In this document: piece by piece, positions 1-10,586 of the stretch | How the letters are laid out: each line of letters begins with the position of its first letter | Numbering within the stretch: position 1 is the stretch's first letter | From: Polynucleobacter sp. MWH-Spelu-300-X4 | GTDB taxonomy: Bacteria; Pseudomonadota; Gammaproteobacteria; Burkholderiales; Burkholderiaceae | NCBI RefSeq assembly: GCF_018687515.1 | Contig: NZ_CP061294.1 | Coordinates: forward strand, 558,001 to 622,000 | Direction of reading: 5' to 3' | DNA: 64,000 bases | The notes under the pieces: model-generated | The model's input: the letters and a program-made list of their open reading frames with translations, nothing else | Told to the model about the DNA's origin: nothing | Databases searched by the model: none | Position numbers and translations under genes: made by a program

Positions 1-17
1 TTAAAGTAAGAATCTTA

Positions 18-1058
18 ATGAGCGTCACGCTAGCAGTTGATGCAATGGGTGGAGACCACGGTCTAGTGGTCACAGTGCCCGCCAGCATAAATCTTCTGGT
101 TCGATTACCAGATCTCAAAATAAGACTCGTCGGAAATGCCGAATTAATTAATAAGGCATTGGCTAAGGTATCTCCTGAAATTAAGGAGAGGATTACGGTC
201 GTGCATGCTTCTGAAGTTGTGGAGATGGATGACCCGATTGAGGTTGCTTTGCGTAAGAAAAAAGATTCTTCTATGCGCGTGGCAATTGAGCAGGTTAAAG
301 AAGGTTTGGCGGATGGCGCCGTTTCCGCGGGTAACACGGGCGCCTTAATGGCGATTTCTCGTTACATCTTGAAGACATTGGATGGTATTGATCGCCCAGC
401 GATTGCTGCTGCCATGCCGAATCAATTCGGCCGCGGTACAACCGTGCTTGATTTAGGCGCCAACTCTGATTGCCAGGCGGTTCATTTGTTGCAATTTGCG
501 CAGATGGGTGATGTGATGGCTCGTGCGGTGGACGGTATTAAGAACCCTACGATTGGCTTATTAAATATTGGCGAAGAGGTTATTAAAGGCAATGAAGTGG
601 TGAAAGAAGCTGCTGAGTTGTTGCGCGCCAGTCATTTAAATTTCTACGGTAATGTAGAGGGCAATGATATTTTCAAAGGAACAACAGATATTGTTGTTTG
701 TGATGGTTTTGTGGGAAATGTAGCGCTAAAGACCACGGAAGGTTTAGCGCAAATGATTTCTGGATTAATTAAAGAAGAATTCAGCCGTAACTGGTTATCT
801 AAGTTAATGGCTTTAGCTGCGATGCCTGTTTTAATGCGTTTTAAGAAGCGCGTCGATCATCGCAATTACAACGGCGCCGTTTTGTTGGGTTTGCGTGGTT
901 TGGTATTGAAGAGCCATGGCTCTGCAGATAGCAAAGCGTTTGTAACAGCTCTCACGCGAGCTTATGAGGGCGCTAAAAATAATATGGTAGGTAAGGTTGC
1001 TGAAGCCTTTAAGGTAACTCAAGCTGCCGCCCAAGAAGAAGGTCAAGGAAACGTATGA
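18..1058 (+). CDS. plsX: Phosphate acyltransferase PlsX
   Basis: PlsX converts acyl-ACP and phosphate to acyl-phosphate, the acyl donor for the first step of phospholipid synthesis; it is a peripheral membrane enzyme. The 346-residue protein has the family's N-terminal VDAMGGDHG signature at residues 7-15 and normal length. It starts at ATG only 17 bases into the window, so its upstream signals (rpmF is the usual neighbour) lie outside. Its last codons overlap fabH by 4 bp (ATGA), which implies translational coupling in a fatty-acid synthesis operon. Confidence 0.96.
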   Translation: MSVTLAVDAMGGDHGLVVTVPASINLLVRLPDLKIRLVGNAELINKALAKVSPEIKERITVVHASEVVEMDDPIEVALRKKKDSSMRVAIEQVKEGLADGAVSAGNTGALMAISRYILKTLDGIDRPAIAAAMPNQFGRGTTVLDLGANSDCQAVHLLQFAQMGDVMARAVDGIKNPTIGLLNIGEEVIKGNEVVKEAAELLRASHLNFYGNVEGNDIFKGTTDIVVCDGFVGNVALKTTEGLAQMISGLIKEEFSRNWLSKLMALAAMPVLMRFKKRVDHRNYNGAVLLGLRGLVLKSHGSADSKAFVTALTRAYEGAKNNMVGKVAEAFKVTQAAAQEEGQGNV

Positions 1059-2044
1059 CCCAGCAATACGCCAGAATTTTAGGAACAGGTAGTTACTTAC
1101 CTGCCAACAAGGTCACTAATGCTGACATGACTGCTTTATTAGCTAAAGACGGTATTGAGACTAGTGATGAATGGATTTTTTCAAGGAGTGGGATTAGCGC
1201 GCGTCATTTTGCTGCTGATCATGAGTTAACCAGTGACTTGGCTTTACATGCTTCTCAAAAAGCGATTGAAGCTGCGGGTATACAAGCGAGTGATATTGAT
1301 CTGATTATTTTGGCGACTTCAACGCCTGATAATTTAGGTGGTTTCCCAAGCACAGCCTGTGTATTGCAAGATAAATTGGGAATAACTAATGGCTGCGCTG
1401 CTTTTGATGTGCAAGCAGTTTGCTCAGGTTTTGCTTACTCTTTAGCGGTTGCGGATAACTTTATTCGCAGCGGTATGTATCAAAAAGTTTTAGTAGTAGG
1501 TGCGGAAACTTTCTCACGCATTTTGAACTTCAAAGATCGTGGCACATGTGTTCTATTTGGTGATGGTGCTGGTGCTGTTGTTTTAGGTGCGAGTGATGAG
1601 CCGGGCATTTTGGCGACAGCTATGCATGCCGATGGTAGTCATCGAGATATTTTATGTGTCCCAGGAAGAACTGATAACGGCGCCTTGCAGGGCTCCGCTT
1701 TCTTGGAGATGGATGGCCAAGCCGTTTTTAAATTGGCTGTAAAAGTTTTAGAGCAAGTGGCTAGTGAAGTTTTGGCAAAAGCTAATCTCACAGCTGCTGA
1801 TATTGATTGGTTGATTCCTCATCAAGCAAATATCCGCATCATGGAAGGTACAGCTAAGAAATTAGGCGTGAGTCGCGATCATGTGGTGGTGACTGTTCAA
1901 GATCATGGCAATACATCAGCAGCTTCTATCCCGCTAGCTTTGGATACGGCTGTACGTGCCGGGCAAATTAAGCGTGGCCAGCATCTTTTAATGGAAGGTG
2001 TGGGTGGTGGATTTACTTGGGCGGCAGCACTCGTTAAATATTAA
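1055..2044 (+). CDS. fabH: 3-oxoacyl-ACP synthase III (KAS III)
   Basis: FabH starts fatty-acid chains by condensing acetyl-CoA with malonyl-ACP. The 329-residue protein shows the KAS III triad in order: Cys123 (AVCSGFAY), His256 (IPHQANIR) and Asn286 (DHGNTSAAS), at the usual spacing. The start codon lies inside the end of plsX (4-bp overlap) and fabD follows 25 bp downstream, as in the standard plsX-fabH-fabD-fabG cluster. Nothing is unusual in the protein. Confidence 0.97.
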   Translation: MTQQYARILGTGSYLPANKVTNADMTALLAKDGIETSDEWIFSRSGISARHFAADHELTSDLALHASQKAIEAAGIQASDIDLIILATSTPDNLGGFPSTACVLQDKLGITNGCAAFDVQAVCSGFAYSLAVADNFIRSGMYQKVLVVGAETFSRILNFKDRGTCVLFGDGAGAVVLGASDEPGILATAMHADGSHRDILCVPGRTDNGALQGSAFLEMDGQAVFKLAVKVLEQVASEVLAKANLTAADIDWLIPHQANIRIMEGTAKKLGVSRDHVVVTVQDHGNTSAASIPLALDTAVRAGQIKRGQHLLMEGVGGGFTWAAALVKY

Positions 2045-2069
2045 ATAGAAAAATAATAGGAAAAACTTC

Positions 2070-3008
2070 ATGAAATTTGCTTTTGTATTTCCAGGTCAAG
2101 GCTCGCAAGCGGTGGGCATGTTGAATGCTTGGGGTGATAACGCTGAAGTAAAGAGAACATTGGATGAAGCTTCTGAGGCATTGGGTGAAGATGTTGCTAA
2201 GTTAATTGCTGAAGGCCCTGCGGAGGCGCTTTCCTTAACAACTAATACACAGCCAGTTATGTTGACTGCTGGTGTAGCCTGTTACCGCGCATGGATTGCT
2301 GCAGGTGGTCCTGAGGCATCTGTTATGGCCGGTCATAGTTTGGGTGAATACGGCGCGTTAGTAGCTTCTGGCGTGACTGCATTTAAAGATGCGGTGCCTA
2401 TGGTGCGTTTTCGTGCGCAAGCGATGCAAGATGCTGTACCTGTTGGTACGGGTGGCATGGCAGCCATTTTAGGTTTGGATGATGATGCCGTGCGTAAAGC
2501 TTGTGCTGATGCGCAAGCCGCTACTAATGAAGTGGTTGAAGCTGTCAACTTTAATGCGCCGGCTCAAGTGGTGATTGCGGGCTCTAAGGCTGGTGTGGAA
2601 AAAGCTTGCGAGTTGGCAAAGGCTGCTGGCGCTAAGCGTGCTTTACCTTTACCAGTATCGGCGCCTTTCCATTCATCATTATTAAAGCCAGCTTCAGAAA
2701 AGCTAGAGACTTATTTGGCTGATAAAACATTTAATGCTCCGCGCATTGATGTGATTAATAACGTTGATGTCAGCGTCTTGAAAGACCCAGCGAGCATAAA
2801 GAACGCATTGGTTAGGCAGGCCGCAGCTCCTGTGCGTTGGGTGGAAACCATTCAAGCTATGGCAGCGCAAGGTGTGACGCATGTGGTGGAGTGTGGGCCA
2901 GGTAAAGTTTTGGCTGGTATGACGAAACGAATTAATGGGGATCTAAATGGTTTAGCTGTTTATGATCCAGCAACATTGGCTGAAGTAATGGCCGTATTAA
3001 AAGCTTAA
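2070..3008 (+). CDS. fabD: Malonyl-CoA:ACP transacylase
   Basis: FabD moves malonyl groups from CoA to ACP to supply chain elongation. The 312-residue protein begins with the FPGQGSQ motif (residues 7-13), has the nucleophile Ser90 in GHSLGEY and the catalytic His200 in SAPFHSS. An AATAGGA-type ribosome binding site precedes the ATG. fabG follows after 17 bp. Full length and typical for the family. Confidence 0.97.
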   Translation: MKFAFVFPGQGSQAVGMLNAWGDNAEVKRTLDEASEALGEDVAKLIAEGPAEALSLTTNTQPVMLTAGVACYRAWIAAGGPEASVMAGHSLGEYGALVASGVTAFKDAVPMVRFRAQAMQDAVPVGTGGMAAILGLDDDAVRKACADAQAATNEVVEAVNFNAPAQVVIAGSKAGVEKACELAKAAGAKRALPLPVSAPFHSSLLKPASEKLETYLADKTFNAPRIDVINNVDVSVLKDPASIKNALVRQAAAPVRWVETIQAMAAQGVTHVVECGPGKVLAGMTKRINGDLNGLAVYDPATLAEVMAVLKA

Positions 3009-3025
3009 AAGTTTTAGGAGAGCTT

Positions 3026-3766
3026 GTGAGTACATTGACAGGACAAATTGCTTTAGTAACGGGCGCCTCAAGGGGTATTGGGCGTGCGATTGCCATGGAA
3101 TTAGCTAAGCAGGGTGCCGTTGTAATTGGTACGGCAACTAGTGAGTCTGGCGCTAAAGATATTGACGTAGCATTAAAGCCAACTGGCGGTGCGGGTGCGG
3201 TATTGAACGTGAATGATCCAGCCGCTTGTGAGGCTTTGATTGATAGCATTGTTAAAGAGCGTGGCGCTTTAAATATTTTGGTGAATAACGCCGGTATTAC
3301 TCAAGATAACTTGGCTATGCGTATGAAGGACGAGGAGTGGACCTCTGTTATCGACACCAATTTAAGTGCGGTTTTCCGTTTGGCTAGAGGTGTTTTGCGC
3401 CCAATGATGAAGGCTAAAGGTGGTCGTATCATTAATATTACTTCTGTGGTGGGTAGTAGCGGTAATCCAGGACAGGCGAACTATGCGGCAGCTAAAGCAG
3501 GTGTGGCTGGTATGACGCGTGCCTTGGCACGAGAGATCGGAAGCCGTAATATTACGGTTAACTGTGTAGCGCCTGGTTTTATTGATACGGATATGACTAA
3601 AGCGCTTTCAGAAGAACAACAAAATTCATTAAAAGTGAACATTCCCTTGCAACGTCTTGGAACTCCCGAAGATATCGCCAACGCGGTAGCCTTTTTGGCG
3701 TCTCCAGGGGCTAGTTACATCACTGGAACGACACTTCATGTGAACGGTGGACTTTATTTGAACTAA
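3026..3766 (+). CDS. fabG: 3-oxoacyl-ACP reductase
   Basis: FabG is the NADPH-dependent beta-ketoacyl-ACP reductase of the elongation cycle, a short-chain dehydrogenase. The 246-residue protein has the cofactor loop GASRGIG (residues 13-19), the NNAG motif near 87-90, and catalytic Ser140, Tyr153 and Lys157 (YAAAK). It starts with GTG, and the TTAGGAGAG just upstream supports that start. acpP follows after a 64-bp gap that could hold an extra promoter, which acpP often has. Confidence 0.97.
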   Translation: MSTLTGQIALVTGASRGIGRAIAMELAKQGAVVIGTATSESGAKDIDVALKPTGGAGAVLNVNDPAACEALIDSIVKERGALNILVNNAGITQDNLAMRMKDEEWTSVIDTNLSAVFRLARGVLRPMMKAKGGRIINITSVVGSSGNPGQANYAAAKAGVAGMTRALAREIGSRNITVNCVAPGFIDTDMTKALSEEQQNSLKVNIPLQRLGTPEDIANAVAFLASPGASYITGTTLHVNGGLYLN

Positions 3767-3830
3767 ATTGGCCCAATAAGCTGATAAAATCTTTTCTCAA
3801 CATTTTTACAACAACCCCTGGAGGGATTAC

Positions 3831-4067
3831 ATGGATAACATCGAACAACGCGTTAAGAAAATCGTAGCCGAGCAATTAGGCAAAGACGAAGCTGAAATTA
3901 AGAATGAATCTTCTTTCGTTAATGACTTGGGCGCAGATTCTCTAGACACAGTTGAGTTGGTCATGGCATTGGAAGATGAATTCGGCATCGAAATTCCTGA
4001 TGAAGAAGCTGAAAAAATCACAACAGTGCAATTGGCTATCGATTTCGCCAAGTCCAAACAAGGCTAA
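3831..4067 (+). CDS. acpP: Acyl carrier protein
   Basis: ACP carries growing acyl chains on a phosphopantetheine arm. The 78-residue acidic protein contains the GADSLDTVE motif, with the modified serine at residue 37. A strong ribosome binding site (CTGGAGGGATTAC) precedes the ATG, fitting a highly expressed gene. The holo-ACP synthase that would modify it is encoded in this window at 13.05 kb. Confidence 0.98.
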   Translation: MDNIEQRVKKIVAEQLGKDEAEIKNESSFVNDLGADSLDTVELVMALEDEFGIEIPDEEAEKITTVQLAIDFAKSKQG

Positions 4068-4073
4068 TTAGCT

Positions 4074-5318
4074 GTGAGCCAGTTGAAGGGACAGCGCCGG
4101 GTTGTTATTACCGGACTAGGCTTGGTATCACCTGTTGGTAATACCGTCGGTGACGCTTGGAATAATTTATTGGCTGGTCGCAGCGGTATTGCCACCATCA
4201 CTAAATTTGATCATTCCAATCTTCCTGTGCACTTTGCCGGAGAGGTGAAGGGCTTCAATATCGAGGATTACATTCCTGCTAAAGAAGCTCGTCATATGGA
4301 TACATTTATTCATTATGGTATCGCTGCCGGTATGCAGGCTTTCAAAGATTCTGGCTTAACAGTTACAGATGAGAATTCTGAAAGAGTTGGTGTTTTGGTT
4401 GGTTCCGGTATCGGTGGTTTACCGCTGATCGAGGAAACTCATACTGAATACACCAATCGTGGCGCGCGTCGTATTTCACCATTCTTTGTGCCTGGTTCGA
4501 TCATTAATATGATCTCTGGACATTTGAGTATCAATCTCAATCTAAAAGGCCCTAACCTTGCTGCTGTGACAGCTTGTACAACAGGTTTGCATAGTTTAGG
4601 TTTGGCTGCTCGCTTAATTCAATATGGCGATGCAGATGTGATGATTGCTGGTGGTGCTGAATCAACTATTTCTCCATTGGGAGTAGGTGGTTTTGCTGCG
4701 GCACGTGCTTTATCAACACGTAATGATGATCCTGCTACAGCATCTAGACCATGGGATAAAGACCGTGATGGTTTTGTTCTTGGTGAGGGTTCTGGTGTCA
4801 TGGTTTTGGAAGAGTATGAGCATGCAAAAGCTCGTGGCGCCAAGATCTATGCCGAGTTAGCAGGGTTTGGTATGAGTGGTGATGCTTATCACATGACTGC
4901 CCCTAATATGGATGGCCCACGTCGTTGCATGGTGAATGCATTAAAAGACGCCGGTGTTAACCCAGATCAGGTGCACTATGTGAATGCGCATGGCACTTCT
5001 ACACCGTTGGGTGATAAGAATGAGACGGAAGCTCTTAAAGCTGCGTTAGGCGCTGCTGCTAAGGGTGTGGTTGTGAATTCAACCAAGTCTATGACTGGTC
5101 ACCTACTAGGCGGTGCAGGTGGTTTGGAGTCTGTATTTACTGTGCTTGCTTTGCATCATCAAAAATCTCCACCAACCATCAATATTTTCAATCAAGATCC
5201 AGAGTGTGATTTAGATTATTGCGCTAATACGGCTCGAGATTTGAAAATTGAAGTGGCGGTTAAAAATAACTTTGGATTCGGCGGTACAAACGGCACGATT
5301 GTTTTCCGCAAAATCTAA
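4074..5318 (+). CDS. fabF: 3-oxoacyl-ACP synthase II (KAS II)
   Basis: FabF elongates acyl-ACP chains. The 414-residue protein has the condensing Cys168 in TACTTG and the two histidine motifs [11 protein letters not shown] and [10 protein letters not shown]. The start is GTG, 6 bp after acpP. A strong intrinsic terminator at 5337-5369 closes the plsX-fabF block. In Burkholderia and Ralstonia relatives rpoE-rseA-mucB genes usually come next; here the next gene is directly the Do-type protease. Confidence 0.97.
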   Translation: MSQLKGQRRVVITGLGLVSPVGNTVGDAWNNLLAGRSGIATITKFDHSNLPVHFAGEVKGFNIEDYIPAKEARHMDTFIHYGIAAGMQAFKDSGLTVTDENSERVGVLVGSGIGGLPLIEETHTEYTNRGARRISPFFVPGSIINMISGHLSINLNLKGPNLAAVTACTTGLHSLGLAARLIQYGDADVMIAGGAESTISPLGVGGFAAARALSTRNDDPATASRPWDKDRDGFVLGEGSGVMVLEEYEHAKARGAKIYAELAGFGMSGDAYHMTAPNMDGPRRCMVNALKDAGVNPDQVHYVNAHGTSTPLGDKNETEALKAALGAAAKGVVVNSTKSMTGHLLGGAGGLESVFTVLALHHQKSPPTINIFNQDPECDLDYCANTARDLKIEVAVKNNFGFGGTNGTIVFRKI

Positions 5319-5336
5319 ATGTTGTGAATATGACTT

Positions 5337-5369
5337 AATAAAGGCCTCTGATGAGGCCTTTATTTTTTC
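5337..5369 (+). terminator. Intrinsic terminator after fabF
   Basis: Perfect 12-bp inverted repeat (AATAAAGGCCTC, loop TGAT, GAGGCCTTTATT) with a run of T residues at the end. It sits 18 bp after the fabF stop codon and separates the fatty-acid block from the downstream protease gene. Confidence 0.92.
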
Positions 5370-5377
5370 TGAAACAC

Positions 5378-5407
5378 TTGAAAAATGGCTGTAAAAAACC
5401 ATATATT
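5378..5407 (+). promoter_or_regulatory. Possible sigma-70-like promoter for the Do-type protease gene
   Basis: TTGAAA (5378-5383) is followed after 17-18 bases by ATATAT/TATATT (5401-5407). It lies after the fabF terminator and about 57 bases before the likely ATG of the protease. The placement makes sense because the terminator isolates the gene, but the match is only moderate. Confidence 0.35.
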
Positions 5408-5463
5408 TGGCAGGTGTATCGGGCCTTAGGTAAATATTGGCTGAATGTTCTAAAGTATCGTTT

Positions 5464-6981
5464 ATGAAGAAAAAAATAATCACTCTCCTACATCGTTCTG
5501 TTTTAGTTAGCCTTGCCTTGGGCGGGTATGTTTACGCTCAATCAACGGCCACGCCAACACCATCAACAGCATCGCCAATAACATCTGCAGCACCAGCGGC
5601 GCCTATGGTGACAAGAGGTTATCCGGATTTTGCTGATTTGGTGGAAAAAGCGAGCCCAGCAGTTGTTAATATCAGAACGACTGAAAAAGTGGTGGTACGC
5701 CAAGCTCAACAAGGATTCCCAGGTCTTCCAGGTTTGGATGATGATCAAGCGGAGTTTTTTAGAAGATTCTTTGGTTTGCCGGCCCCTAACTCCAAGCAGC
5801 AACCGGCACCTAATAAAAAAGCTCCTCAAGAAGAGCTAAATCGGGGTGTTGGTTCTGGTTTCATTATTGAGAGCAGTGGTTACATTTTGACAAACGCGCA
5901 CGTCGTGGATGGTGCCGATACCATTTATGTCACTTTGACTGATAAGCGCGAATTTAAAGCCAAACTGATTGGCGCGGATAAGCGCACTGATGTGGCTTTG
6001 GTCAAAATTGAAGCAACCGGATTGCCACGTTTAACGGTGGGCGATTCTTCTCGTGTGCGTGTGGGGGAGTGGGTGTTGGCTATTGGTTCACCATTTGGTT
6101 TAGAAAATACGGTGACTGCTGGTATTGTTTCAGCTAAAAGTCGTGATACAGGCGATTATTTGCCATTTATTCAGACAGATGTGGCTGTAAACCCAGGTAA
6201 CTCAGGTGGACCATTAATCAATACACGTGGTGAAGTTATCGGCATTAATTCCCAAATCTTCTCTAGGTCTGGCGGTTACATGGGTATTTCATTCGCTATT
6301 CCGATGGATGAGGCGATGCGTGTATCCAATCAATTAAAGGCGAGCGGTAAGGTGAGCCGCGGTCGCATTGGTGTTGCGATTGCCGAGGTAAGCAAAGAGT
6401 TGGCTGAAAGTTTGGGTTTGAGTAAAGCTAGAGGCGCTTTGGTTCGTAATGTGGAGTCGGGCGCTCCCGCTGAAAAAGCTGGCTTGGAAGCTGGTGATGT
6501 CATCTTGACTTTCAATGATCGTGCGATTGATAAATCATCTGATTTGCCTCGTATTGTCGGTGATACACGTCCTGGCACGAAAGCGCCTATTCAAGTGTGG
6601 CGCAAAGGCGCTCAAAAAGATTTGATGATCACGGTCGTTGATTTAGAACCAAGTGAAAAAACAGCCGCGAAGAAAACAGATGCTGATAGCGGTAGTGCTG
6701 CTAGCAATAGTTTTGGTGTGACTGTGGCTGATATCGGAGACGCTAAGCGCCGCGAACTAGCTATTAAGGCTGGCGTGGAAATCCAAAGTTTGGGTGATGG
6801 TCCTCTTGCGCGTGTAGGTGCGCGCATAGGTGATGTGATTGTTCGTGTGGGTGATGTGGATATTACAAATGCGAAACAATTCGAAGCGACGATTAAGGCA
6901 ATCCCAAAAAATAAAGCAGTCGCTGTTTTCTTGCGCAGAAACGATACAACTTTGGTTGTGCCCGTTAAGCCAGCATCATAA
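5464..6981 (+). CDS. mucD: Periplasmic Do-type serine protease (DegP/DegQ/MucD)
   Basis: Envelope quality-control protease-chaperone. The preferred start is ATG 5464 rather than an upstream in-frame TTG, because a classical signal peptide begins there (MKKK, a hydrophobic stretch, then YVYAQ). The mature protein has a trypsin-like domain with His146, Asp176 and Ser247 (GNSGGPL) followed by two PDZ domains; 505 residues is normal. The rpoE/rseA/mucB genes that precede mucD in Burkholderia and Ralstonia are absent here. mucD versus degQ cannot be settled from the sequence alone. Confidence 0.93.
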   Translation: MKKKIITLLHRSVLVSLALGGYVYAQSTATPTPSTASPITSAAPAAPMVTRGYPDFADLVEKASPAVVNIRTTEKVVVRQAQQGFPGLPGLDDDQAEFFRRFFGLPAPNSKQQPAPNKKAPQEELNRGVGSGFIIESSGYILTNAHVVDGADTIYVTLTDKREFKAKLIGADKRTDVALVKIEATGLPRLTVGDSSRVRVGEWVLAIGSPFGLENTVTAGIVSAKSRDTGDYLPFIQTDVAVNPGNSGGPLINTRGEVIGINSQIFSRSGGYMGISFAIPMDEAMRVSNQLKASGKVSRGRIGVAIAEVSKELAESLGLSKARGALVRNVESGAPAEKAGLEAGDVILTFNDRAIDKSSDLPRIVGDTRPGTKAPIQVWRKGAQKDLMITVVDLEPSEKTAAKKTDADSGSAASNSFGVTVADIGDAKRRELAIKAGVEIQSLGDGPLARVGARIGDVIVRVGDVDITNAKQFEATIKAIPKNKAVAVFLRRNDTTLVVPVKPAS

Positions 6982-7130
6982 TTTGGCCAAAAAGCCATCA
7001 ATATTCAGTAAAAAAATGAAGTCGTAGGAAATGGGGGAGAAATCTCCCATTCCGTCTACAATAGAGGAAAGAGGCGTCTTATTGCAGTGCAATATGGTGT
7101 TGCATTGTGGCAAGCCGTTTTAAGGAATTC

Positions 7131-8939
7131 ATGGATCACATACGTAATTTTTCTATTATTGCCCATATCGACCACGGAAAGTCGACATTGGCAGACCGAA
7201 TCATCCAGCTTTGTGGCGGTCTTTCAGACCGCGAAATGGAAGCGCAAGTCCTTGATTCTATGGACATTGAGAAAGAGCGGGGCATTACGATTAAGGCCCA
7301 AACGGCTGCTCTGAACTACAAAGCACGCGATGGCAAGATTTATAACCTTAACCTGATTGATACCCCAGGGCACGTCGACTTCTCTTATGAAGTTAGCCGT
7401 TCTTTATCTGCTTGTGAGGGGGCTTTATTGGTGGTGGACGCCAGCCAAGGTGTTGAGGCTCAAACCGTGGCCAATTGCTATACAGCCATTGAGTTAGGTG
7501 TTGAAGTAGTGCCTGTTCTGAACAAAATCGATTTACCTCAAGCAGATCCTGATCGAGCTAAGCAAGAGATTGAAGACGTCATTGGTATTGATGCCACTGA
7601 CGCAGTTGCTTGTTCAGCTAAAACGGGTATGGGCGTTCAAGACGTTTTAGAGGACTTAATTAAAAAAGTTCCGCCACCTAAGGGTGATGCAAGTGCGCCA
7701 TTGCAAGCATTGATTGTTGACTCATGGTTTGACAACTATGTGGGTGTGGTGATGTTGGTGCGTGTGATTAATGGCACCTTAAAACCAAAAGAAAAAGTTT
7801 TATTAATGGCCTCCGGCACGCAGCATTTAGTTGAGCATGTGGGTGTGTTTACGCCGAAGTCGATTGATCGATCAGAACTATCTGCTGGGCAAGTAGGTTT
7901 TGTGATTGCGGGTATTAAAGAATTAAAAGCCGCCAAAGTAGGTGATACGGTTACGCATGCGCCAGGTCAGCAGAACAAGACGCCATCCAGTGAACCGTTG
8001 CCGGGCTTTAAAGAAGTACAGCCACAGGTGTTTGCCGGTTTGTATCCTGTGGAATCTAATCAATACGATGCCTTGCGAGAGTCTTTAGAAAAGCTCAAAT
8101 TAAACGATGCTGCCTTGATGTATGAGCCTGAGGTATCTCAAGCCTTAGGTTTTGGTTTCCGCTGCGGTTTCTTGGGTTTGTTGCACATGGAAATTGTGCA
8201 GGAGCGTCTAGAGCGTGAATTCGATATGGAGTTGATTACAACAGCTCCAACCGTGGTCTACGAGGTTGAATTAAAAGACGGCTCAAAGATTGTGGTGGAT
8301 AACCCATCCAAAATGCCTGACCCAAGCCGTATTGAAATGATTATGGAGCCGATTGTGGTCGTGAATTTATTCATGCCGCAAGAATATGTTGGTTCAGTCA
8401 TTACTTTGTGTACTGGCAAGCGCGGTATTCAGATGGATATGCAGTACGTTGGCAGACAGGTGAAGTTAACCTATGAAATGCCTATGGCTGAAATTGTTTT
8501 GGATTTCTTTGATCGTTTGAAATCAATTTCTCGAGGCTATGCTTCGATGGATTATGAGTTCAAGGAATATCGAGCCTCTGATGTTGTGAAGGTTGATATT
8601 TTGATCAATAGTGAAAAAGTGGATGCTCTATCCATCATTGTTCACCGTAGTAATAGCCAGTATCGTGGCCGTGAAGTGGTGGCTAAGATGCGCGAGATTA
8701 TTCCCCGCCAAATGTTCGATGTGGCGATTCAGGCGGCAATTGGAAGTGGCATCATTGCTCGTGAAAACGTCAAAGCTCTGCGTAAAAACGTTTTGGCCAA
8801 ATGTTACGGTGGCGATATCACGCGTAAGAAAAAGCTTTTAGAGAAGCAAAAAGAGGGTAAGCGCCGCATGAAGCAAGTGGGTAGCGTTGAGATTCCGCAA
8901 GAAGCCTTCTTGGCAATTTTGCAGGTGGAGGATAAGTAA
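7131..8939 (+). CDS. lepA: Elongation factor 4 (LepA)
   Basis: Ribosome-associated GTPase linked to back-translocation and initiation or assembly. ATG 7131 gives the standard N-terminus [19 protein letters not shown] with the P-loop at once and the usual 602 residues; AAGGA lies 4 bases upstream. A GTG 24 bases earlier is possible but unnecessary. The stop codon shares one base with the lepB start (TAATG), the conserved lepA-lepB arrangement. Confidence 0.97.
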   Translation: MDHIRNFSIIAHIDHGKSTLADRIIQLCGGLSDREMEAQVLDSMDIEKERGITIKAQTAALNYKARDGKIYNLNLIDTPGHVDFSYEVSRSLSACEGALLVVDASQGVEAQTVANCYTAIELGVEVVPVLNKIDLPQADPDRAKQEIEDVIGIDATDAVACSAKTGMGVQDVLEDLIKKVPPPKGDASAPLQALIVDSWFDNYVGVVMLVRVINGTLKPKEKVLLMASGTQHLVEHVGVFTPKSIDRSELSAGQVGFVIAGIKELKAAKVGDTVTHAPGQQNKTPSSEPLPGFKEVQPQVFAGLYPVESNQYDALRESLEKLKLNDAALMYEPEVSQALGFGFRCGFLGLLHMEIVQERLEREFDMELITTAPTVVYEVELKDGSKIVVDNPSKMPDPSRIEMIMEPIVVVNLFMPQEYVGSVITLCTGKRGIQMDMQYVGRQVKLTYEMPMAEIVLDFFDRLKSISRGYASMDYEFKEYRASDVVKVDILINSEKVDALSIIVHRSNSQYRGREVVAKMREIIPRQMFDVAIQAAIGSGIIARENVKALRKNVLAKCYGGDITRKKKLLEKQKEGKRRMKQVGSVEIPQEAFLAILQVEDK

Positions 8940-9745
8940 TGAATTTCGCTTTAATTCTATTCATTCTGCTTGTTGTAACTGGGGTTGCTTGGGTTGCTGA
9001 TAAATTATTTTTCGCGCCTAAAAGAAGGTTAGCTGGTATTGATCGCATGCCTTTATGGCTTGAATACACGGCTAGTTTTTTCCCGGTTATTTGCGCTGTC
9101 TTCTTCCTACGTTCTTTTTTGTTTGAGCCATTTAAGATCCCATCGGGTTCTATGATCCCATCCTTGATGATTGGAGATTTTATTTTGGTGAATAAATACA
9201 CCTACGGTATTCGTTTGCCTGTAATCAATAAAAAAATCATAGATATCAATTCACCTAAGCATGGTGACGTAGTTGTTTTCCGTTATCCGCAAGATGAATC
9301 TGTAGATTACATTAAACGTGTGGTGGGTTTGCCTGGGGATATGGTTTCTTATCAGGATAAGCGCTTGACTGTGAATGGGCAGCCATTTGATTACCAAGCG
9401 CAACCTGATTATTTGGATCCAGAAGGCATGAATTACGCCAAGTTATATCGCGAAACTTATCCTAAAGAGTTGGGCGGGTATGCGCATAATATTTTGAATC
9501 ATCCAGAACGCTCTGGTGGTATTTATACGCAAGATCGTTTTCCGTTTTTTGAAAATTGTCACTACAGCTCTGCTGGTGTGACTTGTAAAGTACCTCCAGG
9601 CCATTATTTTGTGATGGGGGATAACCGGGATAACTCTGCTGACTCAAGATACTGGGGTTTTGTTCCAGAAGGTAATTTGGTCGGTAAGGCGTTTTTTGTT
9701 TGGATGAACTTAACTGATTTAAAACGTATTGGACGATTTGAGTGA
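8939..9745 (+). CDS. lepB: Signal peptidase I
   Basis: Inner-membrane protease that removes signal peptides from secreted proteins. Two N-terminal membrane segments (about residues 1-20 and 44-62) are followed by the catalytic Ser71 (PSGSMIPS) and Lys126 ([11 protein letters not shown]), and by the [12 protein letters not shown] box. Length 268. It overlaps lepA by 1 bp and rnc by 4 bp, so the three genes are probably translated in a coupled way. Confidence 0.96.
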   Translation: MNFALILFILLVVTGVAWVADKLFFAPKRRLAGIDRMPLWLEYTASFFPVICAVFFLRSFLFEPFKIPSGSMIPSLMIGDFILVNKYTYGIRLPVINKKIIDINSPKHGDVVVFRYPQDESVDYIKRVVGLPGDMVSYQDKRLTVNGQPFDYQAQPDYLDPEGMNYAKLYRETYPKELGGYAHNILNHPERSGGIYTQDRFPFFENCHYSSAGVTCKVPPGHYFVMGDNRDNSADSRYWGFVPEGNLVGKAFFVWMNLTDLKRIGRFE

Positions 9746-10572
9746 ATAAGCCAGCTAAATCAGATATGACATCAAAATTGTCTGTCGATATCAAGTTGCT
9801 TCAAGAGCGCTTGGGCTATACATTTCAAAAAACAGAGTTACTCCAACAGGCGTTAACTCATCGCAGTCATAGTAAAAAAAATAATGAGCGCCTAGAATTT
9901 CTAGGGGACTCTGTATTAAATTGCACGGTTGCAGAAATGCTCTATGAGCGTTACAGCGATTTGGATGAAGGTGATCTATCTCGTGTACGCGCCAATTTAG
10001 TGAAGCAACAAGCCCTTTATGAGATCGCACAAGCTTTGCAGCTTTCGGATTGTTTGCGTTTGGGTGAGGGGGAGCTTAAGAGCGGTGGGTTTAAGCGACC
10101 ATCTATCTTGGCTGATACTTTCGAAGCAATTGTCGGCGCTATTTTCTTGGATTCTGGGTTTGATGCCTCAAGAAAAGTTTTACGTAAATGGTACTCTCAA
10201 ATTTTGGAACATGTTGATCCAAGAACTTTGGGTAAAGACGATAAAACCTTATTGCAAGAGTATTTACAGGGGCACCAGTTGCCTTTGCCGATTTATAACG
10301 TTGTGGCGACCACAGGTGTAGCGCATAACCAACAATTTGAAGTGGAGTGCTCCATCCCAAGTTTGACTATCACTGTGAATGGGCAGGGTAATTCACGACG
10401 AGCTGCTGAGCAATCGGCGGCTAAATTGGCTTTAGAAGCTGCGCATAAAGCAGTTTCTCAAACTGGTAGAAAGCCTAAAAAGACAAAAGCTACCAAGAAA
10501 AAAGCATCTGTAGTGACGCCGACTAATCCAAATGATGATCAACTGAACTTGAAGTTAAAGTCAGCGGAATAA
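9742..10572 (+). CDS. rnc: Ribonuclease III
   Basis: Double-strand-specific endonuclease for rRNA and mRNA processing. It has the signature [12 protein letters not shown] with metal ligands Glu52 and Asp56, a second acidic site in [11 protein letters not shown], and a C-terminal double-stranded RNA binding domain, then a Lys-rich tail ([12 protein letters not shown]). The GTG at 9742 overlaps lepB by 4 bp; ATG 9766 is an alternative start. At 276 residues it is longer than E. coli Rnc (226), mainly because of the basic tail. Confidence 0.95.
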   Translation: MNKPAKSDMTSKLSVDIKLLQERLGYTFQKTELLQQALTHRSHSKKNNERLEFLGDSVLNCTVAEMLYERYSDLDEGDLSRVRANLVKQQALYEIAQALQLSDCLRLGEGELKSGGFKRPSILADTFEAIVGAIFLDSGFDASRKVLRKWYSQILEHVDPRTLGKDDKTLLQEYLQGHQLPLPIYNVVATTGVAHNQQFEVECSIPSLTITVNGQGNSRRAAEQSAAKLALEAAHKAVSQTGRKPKKTKATKKKASVVTPTNPNDDQLNLKLKSAE

Positions 10573-10586
10573 GAGAGATATTTGAT

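Noticed and set aside
5437..5463. TTG start nine codons before the protease signal peptide
   Set aside because: The extension would disrupt the signal peptide; ATG 5464 begins it correctly.
6612..7001. 129-codon antisense ORF over the protease gene
   Set aside because: Shadow of the real gene on the other strand; no ribosome binding site or recognisable domain. The same holds for other overlapping ORFs such as 2932-3249, 8818-9201 and 19768-20109.
7030..7052. Hairpin before lepA as a terminator
   Set aside because: The stem has a bulge and no T-tract follows.
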